A stretch of 55,706 nucleotides of DNA from Fonsecaea monophora (lineage: Eukaryota; Ascomycota; Eurotiomycetes; Chaetothyriales; Herpotrichiellaceae). The translations under genes and the position numbers were made by a program. The notes under the pieces were generated by a model, which was not told the DNA's origin, did no database searches, and saw only the letters and a program-made list of their open reading frames with translations. How positions within the stretch are numbered: the first letter of the stretch is position 1; every line of letters begins with the position of its first letter. The stretch spans positions 1 through 55,706 of the forward strand of contig NW_019174085.1 of assembly GCF_001642475.1 (NCBI RefSeq), in the 5' to 3' direction. Shown piece after piece: positions 11,904-22,310 of the stretch.

Positions 11904-12780
11904 GGCTTTCTTGGCCAGAAAAGGAAGATGATTGGTGCGCGAGCTTGCACGAGGACGAGGACGATGGCTACCGAGGAGACTTCGGTCCTGGCACTGTCTG
12001 GGCGTGCTGGTTCAGCCGGGGGAGGCGTGGTAGAGAGATGCTTAACACCAGAAACAAGGCGCCAAGTACCGGCCCTTGGGCCTTTTAAATACGAAGTTTC
12101 AATTCCTCACTGCTCGGGGATGAGTTATTGCCACGCGCTTGATTCTCCGCTAGAACCCCCGGATGGGGGAAACATCTCCCCGACGTTCATGATCTCTAAG
12201 CGCGTTGGAATTCCTGGGTGAAGATCACAAGACCTCAAAGGGTTTACGGGCCCCGTGCCCGGCATCATAGTTGGAGGGTTTGATCATGGCCCTTGACGGG
12301 GGCCAAGCGATAGCCGGAGAAGACTGATTTGGTTCGGTGTTAAAAGGCCGATCTGGATAGTATTATTAGGCGACCTGGAGACGACCCTACCTACCTAGTG
12401 ATGACCTTGTCGCCAAGCCCACCCATGTACATGTACCTCGTATTACTTGTATTGTTACGATTCACCTGCCGGCCGGGGCCTCGGATGTTTGCCGGGTCGA
12501 TCCCGGAGCCTGGCAGTGTGGTCAGCTGAAATTAGACTAACTGTTTTTGGGAGTAGAGTTTTGTCCTGAATAGGAAATATGTGGGGTCACCTATTTCTCC
12601 GTACAAGGGGGTTTAGGCCAAGACACCTACCTGCCCGTCAACCAGTATGGATGGGATGTTCTCGAACTCTGCTGTCAACAGATCTTGATTTGGCCATTTG
12701 TTCTTGTGTGAGGCTTGAAAAATAAAAACACCGGGGACTCTCAAGTTTTTACGAAGAGGGCGGCTGCGGCTCAAGAAGCC
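11904..12780. promoter_or_regulatory. Divergent promoter region between MFS and CoA-transferase
   Basis: No gene recognised. The stretch contains a CTACCTACCTAG run near 12389-12400, a GCCGGCCGGGGCC palindromic patch near 12468-12480 and a CCTCGG box at 12479-12484, about 300 bp upstream of the CoA-transferase start. Confidence 0.45.
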
Positions 12781-14619
12781 ATGGGAATGGGACCACCGAT
12801 GCGAGGTCTACTACAGGTTTTCACCCGCCACGCCTCAACGCGACTTCGCCCACAGACAACCAGACCATGCCTCAGCCTCGGTCGGTCGTCGTCACGTTAC
12901 CTGTCAAGTCAGGGTCAAGGGAAGGCAGGCTTGATCAATAACATCAAAGTACTTGATCTCTCTCGAGTGATTGCTGTAGGTTGGAATCCATCCAGGCCAG
13001 GTCCTACCCTATCGATCTTGAAGCGTGCGGCTCAAAGGAATTGTTTTAGGGTCCTTTTTGCGCGCAGATCCTGGCAGACTATGGCGCCACGGTCATCAAA
13101 GTCGAGCAGCCTCAGAAAGGAGTACGTCTCTACCTTCTCAGTCTCTGTTTATCCCTAACTCTACTCGTCCCAAACGGCGGGCGAGTGTCCTCCCTACTTC
13201 ACACATCTAACCAACCTCCCTGCCTGTATAGGATGATCTCAGGCACTACAAGCCCCCAGTGGAAAAGGACAACTGGGACCCCAAGCTAGGTCCAATGTCC
13301 AACTTCTTCGCGGCGTGTAACCGCAACAAACGCTCGATATGTCTCGACCTGAAGAGCCCCAAGGCGCACGAAATCCTGTTCGAACTGGCAAAGGACGCCG
13401 ACGTCATGTATGAAATCCCGACATTCACCATTCCTGTCCAGTTACACCCCGAGTCTACCATTGGGTTCCTTTGTCTGACGTGATGATTTACAGAATCGAG
13501 AATTTCGTTCCCGGCAAGATTGACGAGCTCGGTCTGGGATATGACAAGTTGAAACAAGTCAATCCCCGGATCATCTATGCTAGTATTTCAGGTATAGCTA
13601 TATCCTTCACCTCACTGGCGCTGGTTCCCCAAGTCACTAAGCGGAGCTGCATAGGATACGGATCCAAAGGACCCTGGGCCAAACGAGCCGGCTACGACAT
13701 GATTGTAGGTGCGGAGGCTGGACTCATGCACATCACCGGCCCACGCGGTGGACCGCCGACCAAACCCGGCGTCTCGATCATCGACTTGTGCACGGGGCTG
13801 TACCTGCACGGGGCCATCCTCGGAGCATTACTGGCGCGCCAGGAGACGGGTCTGGGCCAACGCGTGACGGTGTCGCTGTTCGAGTCGATGGTGTCGCTCC
13901 TGATCAACGTGGGCATGGACTGGGTCAACTCGGGACAGGAGGCCCAGCGGTGGGGGACGGCGCACCCGAGCGTGGTGCCCTACGACGCGTGGAAGACCAA
14001 GGACTCGCACGTCGTGACGGGCGCGTCGACGGAGCGCCAGTGGCGCCGGCTGTGCGACATTCTCGGTCGGCCGGATCTGGTCGACGACGAGAGGTTCGAG
14101 AACAACTCGGCCAGGGTCAAGAACAGGGAGGTCATCACGCCCATCCTGCGCGAGTGCTTCGAGAGCAGGACCACCGACGAGTGGCTCGAGCGCTTCGAGG
14201 GGAGCGGCATGCCCTACGGGGCCATCAACAACATGGAACGCGTCTTCAAGCACCCGCAGATCGAGGCTGGCGAGATGCTTCAGCCGGTCGAGTACGAAGG
14301 GTTGAAGTCGGGCGTGCTCAAACTACTCGGTCGGTCTATTTTCCTTCTTTTCTTCCCCGTCTCTTTTACTCACTTCCTGCCTCCCCCCCCCCCTTCCCCT
14401 TTTTCCCTCCTCCTCCGGCTTCTTTTCCCCGACGGAACCCTCATTCTAACCACACCTCTCCCCCACGAAACAGGTCCGCCCGTGAAGTTCTCCGAGGCCG
14501 CCACGCCCGTCAAACTCCGCCCACCGCTTCTGGGCGAACACACCTCGGAAGTCCTGAGGGAAATTGGACTTTCCGACGCGGCCATAGAAGACCTCCAGAA
14601 GACGGGTGTCACGCAATAA
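12781..14619 (+). CDS. Family III CoA-transferase (CaiB/BaiF), predicted mitochondrial
   Basis: Moves CoA between organic acids or, in relatives, racemises 2-methylacyl-CoA. Six exons (12781-12975, 13050-13121, 13232-13407, 13494-13591, 13655-14329, 14474-14619) join to 453 residues. Family marks are VLDLSRVIAGPFCAQILADYG, VIKVEQP, ADVIIENFVPG, GYGSKGP and TGLGQRVTVSLFES. The N-terminus (MGMGPPMRGLLQVFTRHAS) is Arg-rich without acids, like a mitochondrial presequence. An upstream in-frame ATG at 12715 is possible but less like a presequence. At the place of the Asp nucleophile of formyl-CoA transferase I read Glu (SLFES), as in alpha-methylacyl-CoA racemase relatives, so transferase versus racemase is open. 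The last intron has a C/T-rich tract. Confidence 0.9.
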
Positions 14620-15175
14620 ATAAAAAATAAATATAGTGGCGACATCACCCCCCTACCCAGCAGGATCTACGATGTGGTAGGATCAGCCGCATAAGGGTAT
14701 TCAGTGGGCAACCGGGGTTATATAAATACAGGTACACTACACGACGGGCATATCTCGATGGGTTGGTGGGTGAGTGATCACCACAAGCATTAGCAGCATT
14801 AGACGTGATCTCGGAACAGAGGGCCAGAGTACATTGTAGCCGAGTCTTTTTGTTTTTTTAATGCTCTTGGGCTAAAGCAAAGAATGGTTCGTGCTATATG
14901 TGGTATATGCGTGTGGGAAAAGCAAAAGCTCAAAGAGCCAAAGAAAAACATCCGTCGCCACGCCTCATGATGATAGTTTTCTGTTTCCTTTTTTTTTTTT
15001 GATCAATGATTCGAGCCCTGTTCCTCCTCACTCCCAATTCCAAGTCCCTTCCTCCCATCAAAACAACGATCCCAAGGGACCCAAAACTGATCGATGCTAG
15101 AACGTGCAAGAGTAGTAATTGGTAGCAAGCAAAGAACTTTTCCAACAGAAACCCCTGCGTTGTTGTTGACTCTTT
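14620..15175. other. Convergent intergenic region
   Basis: Spacer between the 3' ends of the CoA-transferase (+) and the dioxygenase (-). It has A/T-rich 3' flanks (near 14618-14640) and a poly-T run at about 14990-15000. Nothing else was recognised. Confidence 0.5.
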
Positions 15176-16219
15176 CTACTGTGGCACGGATCCCTCGAGC
15201 GTGATGCGGTGCAGAGACCTCTTGTACCCGTGGTAATCATTGATGGGGTTATGCTGGACGCAGCGGTTGTCCCAAAAGGCCAGCGATCCCACCTCCCACC
15301 GGAAGCGGCAGGTGAACTCGAGCCGGACCTGGTGCTGGAAGAGGTACTCGAGCAAGGGCTTGCTCTCCTCCTCGGTCCAGCCGTCGAACCGCAGCGTGTG
15401 GGCGACGTTGACATAGAGGGCTTTGCGGCCGGTTTCCGGGTGCGTCTGGACGACCGGGTGCGAGGCCTCGAGGTCGGCGGGCTTGACGCCTGGGTTCGCG
15501 CCGTCTTCCTTGACCCGGTCCTCGCGCGTCTTGCTCACCTCGGCTTTAGCCGAGCTGCTGATGGCGCGGAGGCCGTCGAGCTGTCTCTTCAGGCCGTCGC
15601 TCAGCGCCTCGTACGCGAGGTACTGGTTGGCGAAGCAGGTGTCGCCGCCGTGGGGAGGGAGCACGCGAGACACGAGCATGGTGCCCATAGGCGGGCTTTT
15701 GAGATAGGTCGTGTCAGCGTGCCACACGCCGCCAAAGTTTGTCTTTTCGTGCTCGCGCTTCAGCACCTCGGTAATCAGTGGGTAGCCAGGCAGGCCGCTG
15801 ATCATGGGGTACTGCATGGGCTTGCCAAAGTAGCGGGCAAAGGCCAGGAAGGTGTCTGGGGTCAAATGTCCCTGGTCGCGGAAGAAGATGACCAAATGGT
15901 CGAGCAGGGCCTGGTGCATCGTGTCTCGGACCTTGGCGTCTTCGAGGTCCTTTGCTAGGTCGACGCCCGAAATCTCTGCCCCACAAGCTCCCGCGATCTT
16001 CTTCACCTTGATCGCCGTGTCGTTGACTGTCGCTATGGTTCTTGACTGCGGACGAAGCCCGTGAGACGGTCGACGTAGCGAAGGCGTGAGGGTTAGGCAG
16101 CGAAGGAAACTTGACCCCGATGCCATGGGGCTCGTGGCGGAGCTAACATGGCGACACAGCGTCGACATGGAGCTGTGTGTGAGGGTCGAATAGCAATTCA
16201 TGATCGGGACGAGCTTCAC
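15176..16219 (-). CDS. TauD/TfdA-family Fe(II)/2-oxoglutarate dioxygenase
   Basis: Intronless, 347 residues. Hydroxylates a substrate with O2 and 2-oxoglutarate, releasing succinate and CO2; relatives cleave taurine, alkyl sulfates or aryloxyacetates. The metal-binding HxD is at about 167-169 (WHADTTY), the distal His at about 323 (CVQHNP) and the 2-oxoglutarate Arg in KRSLHRITLEG near 333-343. The first 60 residues are Ser/Arg-rich and may be a mitochondrial presequence; a second Met at 16168 (MSTLCRHVSS) may be the true start. The gene diverges from the monooxygenase gene at 17183 over 963 bp holding two CGGACCG sites. The substrate is not evident. Confidence 0.9.
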   Translation of the reverse strand: MKLVPIMNCYSTLTHSSMSTLCRHVSSATSPMASGSSFLRCLTLTPSLRRPSHGLRPQSRTIATVNDTAIKVKKIAGACGAEISGVDLAKDLEDAKVRDTMHQALLDHLVIFFRDQGHLTPDTFLAFARYFGKPMQYPMISGLPGYPLITEVLKREHEKTNFGGVWHADTTYLKSPPMGTMLVSRVLPPHGGDTCFANQYLAYEALSDGLKRQLDGLRAISSSAKAEVSKTREDRVKEDGANPGVKPADLEASHPVVQTHPETGRKALYVNVAHTLRFDGWTEEESKPLLEYLFQHQVRLEFTCRFRWEVGSLAFWDNRCVQHNPINDYHGYKRSLHRITLEGSVPQ

Positions 16220-16547
16220 GACTTCTGCGGTGACTCAGCCCTGCAGCCTCGCGGTACAGGATATGACGGTGAGGGTGGTTGTAAGATCTAATCTGATAAG
16301 GAATGAAATGTGTCTGAGTGTGGAACTGAAGAACGAGCCACACAGGTTGAGTAGAGTTTGAGGTTGGTGGTTGATAGAACGGACCTTCACCAAAGGACCA
16401 GCTCAGCGGACGCCCTTCACTCTTCTTTCCTTCGCTTGTATAAATCTGTGAAACATTAAAGACATACTCCAAATACCCCAACAAACATAATAAAATCCCT
16501 CGCCACAAACACGAGACAAAACTCCAACCAAAAAGTGGCGGGATAGT

Positions 16548-16579
16548 CCGGACCGTTCTTTATCGATCAGCCGGACCGT
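16548..16579. promoter_or_regulatory. Paired CGGACCG motif in divergent promoter
   Basis: The nonamer CCGGACCGT occurs at 16548-16556 and again at 16571-16579. Each holds CGG-A-CCG, an inverted CGG half-site pair of the kind bound by Zn2Cys6 dimers. It sits between the dioxygenase start (16219) and the monooxygenase start (17183). Regulatory function is inferred. Confidence 0.4.
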
Positions 16580-17182
16580 CTGTATGACCTTGAGCCCCGA
16601 ATCCGGGATCCACAAAAGACTGAAATTCCATAAGGCAAAGAATACATGAGACTTGATCCCAGCTGTCACCGGGTCTCTGTCCGAAGGGGCAGAGGAAAAT
16701 GCACAAACCTCAGGCGATCGAGTCAGGCAACGTCTTGTTACCTTGAATGCTCCATCACCCCATATTAATGCATTGTGGGCACAAAGCAGCACATTCTTGT
16801 TCGTTCCAAGTTCCAAAGTATACTTTTGGACCTTGGAGCGAGGCTCGATTGATAATTCCTGGGGATGGAGGGAACCTCGGCTTCGCTCTGTGTGTCATTG
16901 GCCATGTGTATCCCTCGGCATCGTCTTCTAACGTTTTGGTCGTTATAAGGCAAAGGCTGTGAGACGCTGAATTGCGAGTCCGAGATCCGTCAGGTTCGAG
17001 ATACGCTTCCTGTCTGTTCTTTTTAAACTTTTTCGCTTCAAGGGGGACTTGGGAAAGAAGCTGGTGCTCTTTATCCCCTCCTGCTCTTCTTCCTCCAGCG
17101 TTTCCCCCATACTCCCGCACTCCCCTATTTCCCCCATCCCCCACCCCCATATCCCAGATATTTTGGTGTCCAGTTTGCAAAG
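16580..17182. promoter_or_regulatory. Upstream region of the first Baeyer-Villiger monooxygenase gene
   Basis: No gene recognised; open frames here are short and unconserved in look. Two CCTCGG boxes lie at 16875-16880 and 16913-16918, about 305 and 265 bp before the monooxygenase ATG. A C/T-rich tract from about 17060 to 17150 immediately precedes the start, as is common in highly expressed fungal genes. Confidence 0.45.
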
Positions 17183-19093
17183 ATGATCGCCAAAGACGTC
17201 GACGTCGAGGTCATCGAGGCCAAGTACGCAGAGGAAAGACAAAAGCGTCTGCGTCCTGACGGCACGGCCCAATATGTCGATGTGCTCGAGTCTGACAAGT
17301 TCAAGAACTTTGGTGTCGATCCCTGGGCCTGGGAGGGCCACTCGGCACCCACGCATCCCTTGGAAGATGGGGATCACTATAAAGTCGTCATCCTTGGTAC
17401 CGGGTTCGCCGGCATCCTCTATGGCATCCACTTCCTCCGCGCGGGCTTCAAGCTGAGCGACCTGTTGTTTGTCGACCGCGCCGGTGGCTTCGGCGGCACC
17501 TGGTACTGGAACCGGTACCCAGGCATCATGTGCGACGTCGAGAGTTATATCTATCTCCCTCTGCTCGAGGAGACCGGTTATATGCCAAAACACAAGTACT
17601 CGTATGGGTACGAGATCCGAAATTACGCCAACGAGCTAGCCTCAAAGTACAACCTGGGCGAGAGCGCCTCGTTTAACACCGAGATGGACTCGGCCAGCTG
17701 GGACGAGCATGAAAAGGGCTGGAGCTTTGAGCTCCGTCAGAAAACCCCCGACGGCAACGCGCGCAGAGTCCATGTTCGTTCCGATTTTTTTGTGTTGGCC
17801 CCGGGCCTTTTCACCCATCCTAAACTGCCAGGTATCCCCGGCATTGAGGATTTCAAGGGTCATTGCTTCCACACCTCTCGATGGGACTATGCCTACACGG
17901 GCGGCTCCCCGACCGACTGGACTCTCGATAAGTTGCAAGATAAGCGAGTAGCCATCATTGGGACGGGCGCAACGGCCATCCAGGCCATCCCCCAGCTTTC
18001 CAACTGGGCTAAGCAGCTTTACGTCGTTCAGCGAACCCCGGCTGGCGTCGATGTTCGGGGCCAACAACCCACCGACCCAGAGGTCTGGAAACGAGAGATC
18101 GGAAATAAGCCCGGTTGGCAAGAGGAGAGAATCAGAAACTTCCTCGAGTGCATGAGCGACCCGTATGAACCTCCGAGCGTCGACATGGTGGACGACGCCT
18201 GGTCCCACTTCATTTCTGGCGCGGTTCTGACCGGCGGCCCTCGCGCAAAGGGGCTCACCATGGAAAACCTCCCAGAATTTCTCAAGAGGTATCGCTCCAT
18301 GGACCTGGAGCGCCAGGAAAAGGTTCGGGAGAGAGTGGACAAGGTAGTCCAGGACCCCGAGATCGCAAAGAGCCTCAAGGCCTGGTACGCCAGCTGGTGC
18401 AAGCGGCCTTGCTTCCATGATGATTATCTCCCCACCTTCAACAAACCCAACGTCCGTCTACTCGACACCCAGGGTGCAGGCTTGACCAAGATCACCAACG
18501 ACGGCATCATCGTCAACGGTGAAAAGATCGAGGTCGACGTCATCGTCTTCAGCACGGGATTCGAGGTCGAGGGTGCCAACTCTCCTGCGGCGCAGGCAGG
18601 CATCCCTGTTACGGGACGCAATGGACTCTCCTTGAATGAGAAATGGGACCGTGGCGTGGGCACCCTGCACGGCATAACCACTCGGGACTTCCCCAACTTC
18701 TTCTTCACCGGGACCAGTCAGACTCTGACGTCGCCCAACTTCATGGTCGCCCTAGACTACCTGGCCAAACACTCCGTCTACATCATCTCCACCGTGGTCA
18801 AGAAGGCCGAGCAAGAAGGCAAGTCCAAGGCTGTGGTAGAGCCCGCCCAAGACGCAGAAGAGGCCTGGGCCGCTGCAATTGCCAAGGGTGCCATCTCTGG
18901 CGCCGCAATGGCCGGTTGTACTCCCAGTTACTACAACCGGGAGTGTGAATTGGAGAGCATCACAGCCCCCGAGGAATTGGCCAAGATGATGAGGAAAGGC
19001 ATCTGGTCTGGTGGCCCTTTGGATTTCATAGATTTCGCCAATGCCTGGGAGAAGGACGGTAAACTGGAAGGACTTGAGGTCTCTACCTTTTAG
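17183..19093 (+). CDS. Type I Baeyer-Villiger monooxygenase (FAD, NADPH)
   Basis: Intronless 636-residue flavoprotein that should insert oxygen next to a ketone, giving an ester or lactone. The FAD Rossmann motif GTGFAG is at about 72-77, GGTWYWNRYPG near 104-114, the Baeyer-Villiger fingerprint FKGHCFHTSRWD at about 224-235 and the NADPH Rossmann motif GTGATA at about 260-265. Its N-terminal extension of about 65 residues and the MCDVESYIYLPLLEETGY stretch resemble the cyclopentadecanone/polycyclic ketone monooxygenase type, so a bulky or large-ring ketone is likely (inference). The start ATG at 17183 follows a C/T-rich leader. An MlhB-like lactone hydrolase gene follows 517 bp downstream on the same strand, the expected next step. 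Confidence 0.94.
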   Translation: MIAKDVDVEVIEAKYAEERQKRLRPDGTAQYVDVLESDKFKNFGVDPWAWEGHSAPTHPLEDGDHYKVVILGTGFAGILYGIHFLRAGFKLSDLLFVDRAGGFGGTWYWNRYPGIMCDVESYIYLPLLEETGYMPKHKYSYGYEIRNYANELASKYNLGESASFNTEMDSASWDEHEKGWSFELRQKTPDGNARRVHVRSDFFVLAPGLFTHPKLPGIPGIEDFKGHCFHTSRWDYAYTGGSPTDWTLDKLQDKRVAIIGTGATAIQAIPQLSNWAKQLYVVQRTPAGVDVRGQQPTDPEVWKREIGNKPGWQEERIRNFLECMSDPYEPPSVDMVDDAWSHFISGAVLTGGPRAKGLTMENLPEFLKRYRSMDLERQEKVRERVDKVVQDPEIAKSLKAWYASWCKRPCFHDDYLPTFNKPNVRLLDTQGAGLTKITNDGIIVNGEKIEVDVIVFSTGFEVEGANSPAAQAGIPVTGRNGLSLNEKWDRGVGTLHGITTRDFPNFFFTGTSQTLTSPNFMVALDYLAKHSVYIISTVVKKAEQEGKSKAVVEPAQDAEEAWAAAIAKGAISGAAMAGCTPSYYNRECELESITAPEELAKMMRKGIWSGGPLDFIDFANAWEKDGKLEGLEVSTF

Positions 19094-19610
19094 AATAGAC
19101 CGCCGAGGAGCTTGTGTCGATGCTCAGGAAGGGAGTTTCATGAATTCACGCTCTTTGTCGCCTTTGCACAGAAATTAGAGAGACTTGCTGCATAAGCCTG
19201 AGAGTTTAAGGGGCAGCTTTTTCCCCATAACTGCATATCGAACACTCCCTCGTGGATCCTCTCTCCCGTACAATGTAGATGAATCCGTCGGAAGCGGAAT
19301 TCTGCTTGCCGCGGCATATCTAAACATCGTCATATTGTGTCGTAAAACATGCTCTGCAAGTGAAATGCCGTTCAGATGTGCATAATGTGCCTCGGGGAAG
19401 GACAGACCGTGAAGCCGCGCGACGATAGTGAACTCTACAGCGAGTATAAAGTCGTAATGGCCCCCCAGCTGTACCTTTCCCTCTTGGCCACCTGCTGCTC
19501 AACATCCCGAACTGCAACGATTATCTGTAATCCGAAACACGTTTGCTCTCTCCAAGTGCCGATTATCGTTTTCACCTAGACAGTCTTGATCGTCGTCCCA
19601 GTCCGCCAAA
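19094..19610. promoter_or_regulatory. Upstream region of the alpha/beta hydrolase gene
   Basis: No gene recognised. A CCTCGG box at 19390-19395 lies about 215 bp before the hydrolase ATG. Confidence 0.4.
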
Positions 19611-20522
19611 ATGCCGTCCAAGGAATCCGAGGCGCTTGCCGAATTCTACAAGTCGTTGACATCGACAATGACGGCGAACCCGACCCTCCCCTTGGATATA
19701 CTTCGGATCATCACAGAAGAATGCCACCAACTCGCGTCCGAGCCCACGGACGTCACATATGAGGAAGCACACTGTGCCGGAACCGTGCGTCCTGCGATCT
19801 GGTGTCGACCCCTTGGTGCCTCTCCGAAACATGTGACGGTGTTTTTCCACGGCGGAGGCTTTTTCAGTGGTTCGCCAAATGCGTACCGGAAGCTCGGGGG
19901 CCACATTGCAAAGGCCTTTGGCACACAGGTCCTCGTGCCTGACTATCGAAGGGCTCCCGAGGCGACTTTTCCCAGCCAGATCGAGGACGGCGTCGCCGCC
20001 TACGACTGGCTCCTGCAGCAAGGCTTTTCTCCCGAGCAGGTCATAATTTCAGGAGACTCTGCTGGGGGGAATCTCGCACTGACCACCACACTTAAGATCC
20101 TAGAACTGCAGAAGCCGCGACCAGGCGGTGTAGTGGCTTTCTCGCCTTGGGTGGATATTGAATGCAAGGGCAAGACCATGGACATCAACAAAGAAAAGGA
20201 CTTCCTTGCCAGTCGCGAATCGCTGGGTCAAGGCCGTCTGTTGTGGCTAGCAGGCCAGTCTCCTCAAAATCCTTTGGCCAACCCGTTTTATGCCGACTTG
20301 TCCGGTTATCCGCCCTTGTACCTCGTTGCCGGCGGACATGAGGCACTGTTGAGCGATACCGAAGATTTGGCAGAAAAGGCCAAAAAGGCTGGTGTGGACG
20401 TGGATAAAGAGGTCGCGGAGGGCATGCAACATGTTCATATATTCATGGCTGGCAGAGCTCCTGAAGCGGATGCTACTCTTCAAAAAGCAGGCAAATGGGT
20501 TCAGTCCAAGCTGAAGCTGTGA
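19611..20522 (+). CDS. Alpha/beta hydrolase, HSL/MlhB-like (probable lactone hydrolase)
   Basis: Intronless, 303 residues. The oxyanion-hole HGGG is at about 80-83 and the nucleophile elbow GDSAG at about 148-152 (Ser 150). The charge-relay acid region reads GGHEALLSD (about 241-249), with Glu where most HSL-family members have Asp. The catalytic His is in GMQHVHIFMAG near 274, followed by APEA. This His-APEA layout resembles monoterpene epsilon-lactone hydrolase (MlhB) more than sterol lipases. Coming directly after a Baeyer-Villiger monooxygenase it is likely to open the lactone product to a hydroxy acid (inference from context). No signal peptide is seen, so it is probably cytosolic. A general esterase role cannot be excluded. 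Confidence 0.9.
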   Translation: MPSKESEALAEFYKSLTSTMTANPTLPLDILRIITEECHQLASEPTDVTYEEAHCAGTVRPAIWCRPLGASPKHVTVFFHGGGFFSGSPNAYRKLGGHIAKAFGTQVLVPDYRRAPEATFPSQIEDGVAAYDWLLQQGFSPEQVIISGDSAGGNLALTTTLKILELQKPRPGGVVAFSPWVDIECKGKTMDINKEKDFLASRESLGQGRLLWLAGQSPQNPLANPFYADLSGYPPLYLVAGGHEALLSDTEDLAEKAKKAGVDVDKEVAEGMQHVHIFMAGRAPEADATLQKAGKWVQSKLKL

Positions 20523-22310
20523 GTATCGAGGATTGAAGCCACCAGATGACCATGAGGTTTCGATGTCTAAAGAGGTCTTGATTTCTAGAGGCGCCGCGCG
20601 CCCATGGTATCAAATCGTGTTTGAGATCTCTATCCCAGAAGCTGGACTCATTGGCTTGATAGAGGTGTCAAGTCACGGCCGAAGGGCCAAGTGACAGTCG
20701 ACGAGACGCTATAGCATCCATTCAAGGGACATCTTGCTGTTGCAGTGGTCATGGTGGTTGTGACAGCGAGCTCCAGTTATCATTCCAATACCAGTATTTA
20801 CCCAGTATTGTCATTACACTTGTGTGTAAACAAAACCCCCGCCTCTTTTTTTTTCTTGTGTAACATTGCTGGTACATCTTTGAATCGCAATCGAAAGACC
20901 TTATCCTCGTCATCCCTTGCGCTGTATCGAATGCGGTTTTCGTGCCCTCCATACAGAATGTCGAAAGTAGAGTCGGGCTGCACTGGGTGTGTCAATGCAC
21001 TCGCATGGAGGACGGGTTGAAGCTCGTTGTCCAGATAGATGCCAAGCGGTCTCTAGGACCGGAGCAGCAGAGTTGGGAGTCTCGGGAACGCAGTGACCGG
21101 CCGTCACCGTTGTGGTGACAGTCGTGGAATTAGGCGGCGTATAATTCAGTCCTCAGAATTCCTCAATCACAGCTCCGAGATCACAAAGAGGATGGATAAG
21201 AGCGCCTGGCACGGTAGGTACTTTGCAGGTCGTGATGTTTGACGAAGCAAATGCGGACGAGGAAGGTGAACGAGAGCGAGTCGGAGGTTTCTGAGGAGGA
21301 AGATGACTTTGCGAAGATGTCTCAACCCAATTGAGTCTGTCAATGTAGTGCCGACCTTTGAACCTGCGGCCGCGGAATGACGTTTGATAGAGAGATGTAG
21401 TCGTGTGACCATGACTATGAGGCACTCAAGGCTCTTCACATTTGATATCCAAGTCTTGGCATGAAAAGAGAAGGCAAATCAACAACGAGCGCACCTCGAC
21501 ATTCACCTTCAACTCACCACCTCTTCCCTACTCGACAATGACTTCTGCTCCAGCGCAAGACCAGGATATCGCCCCTAGTGCGAGATCTCGGGAGGTCTTG
21601 CGCGGAGGTCCGTCTCTTCCGTACTGTCACCGTACCACCGCCGAAGCCATCACCCTAGCGATTGGACCATTGAATACTATCTCACTTTATAGAATTGAAC
21701 AGTGGGAGTACGAATACCACGAATGTCCGGGCTCGTCACCTAATGGAAAGAAAAGACTGGAGATTTCCGGATTCGGGATTATGGAGGGCCAGGCTGAGGG
21801 GGTGTGGATACGACAATTTTCAGGTCGAAAACAGTGAGCCACAAAAGGCCTGGGGTACTGCCACCCCCTCCTATGAGAGAATACACCATCAGAAGTAGGT
21901 TCTGACTCCAGGACTCCTGTATATGCCGCTTACCGACTACTAGACTACAGAGTAGACCACTGACAGACGCTCTTTCGACACTTTGCAAACACCCCCCACG
22001 TTAGCCGATGCTAACCAGGTCTTTGCCAGCTAGTATGTCGGTATACAGAAGAGTCGGGTAGGTGCAATTTTGGAATGAGGTTGTGATCTGTGACGGAGTA
22101 GATGGTGTGTACTCAGGATGGACTATAGGCGTAACCAACCTGAGACTAAAATGAGAACCAAGGGAAAGTATGATATAGCACGAGTGGAATCGCGGTCTAC
22201 CTCGATATCCATGTGAACCTAACCCTCATTTCTACCGTCTACATCACAATAAACCCACTTGATTTTGGAAATCTGTCATCTCATTCTCCAGAAAGTGGTC
22301 ACACTCGCTT
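20523..22310. other. Long intergenic region without recognised gene
   Basis: About 1.8 kb between the 3' ends of the hydrolase (+) and the cupin gene (-). An open frame at 21538-21837 (+) could encode a roughly 100-residue protein, and overlapping minus-strand frames exist at 21153-21439, but none shows family motifs or convincing splice context. A poly-T tract lies at about 20846-20855. Confidence 0.5.

Noticed and set aside
13068..13121. CoA-transferase exon 2 starting at ILADYG, after the AG at 13066-13067
   Set aside because: The earlier acceptor at 13048-13049 adds GPFCAQ, restoring the conserved AGP segment.
15209..15958. Plus-strand 249-codon open frame
   Set aside because: Antisense shadow of the TauD-type dioxygenase, which has complete catalytic motifs.
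17642..18418. Minus-strand 258-codon open frame
   Set aside because: Antisense shadow inside the first Baeyer-Villiger gene.
21442..21837. Plus-strand 131-codon open frame
   Set aside because: No recognisable domain or splice support; kept only as a mention in the intergenic entry.
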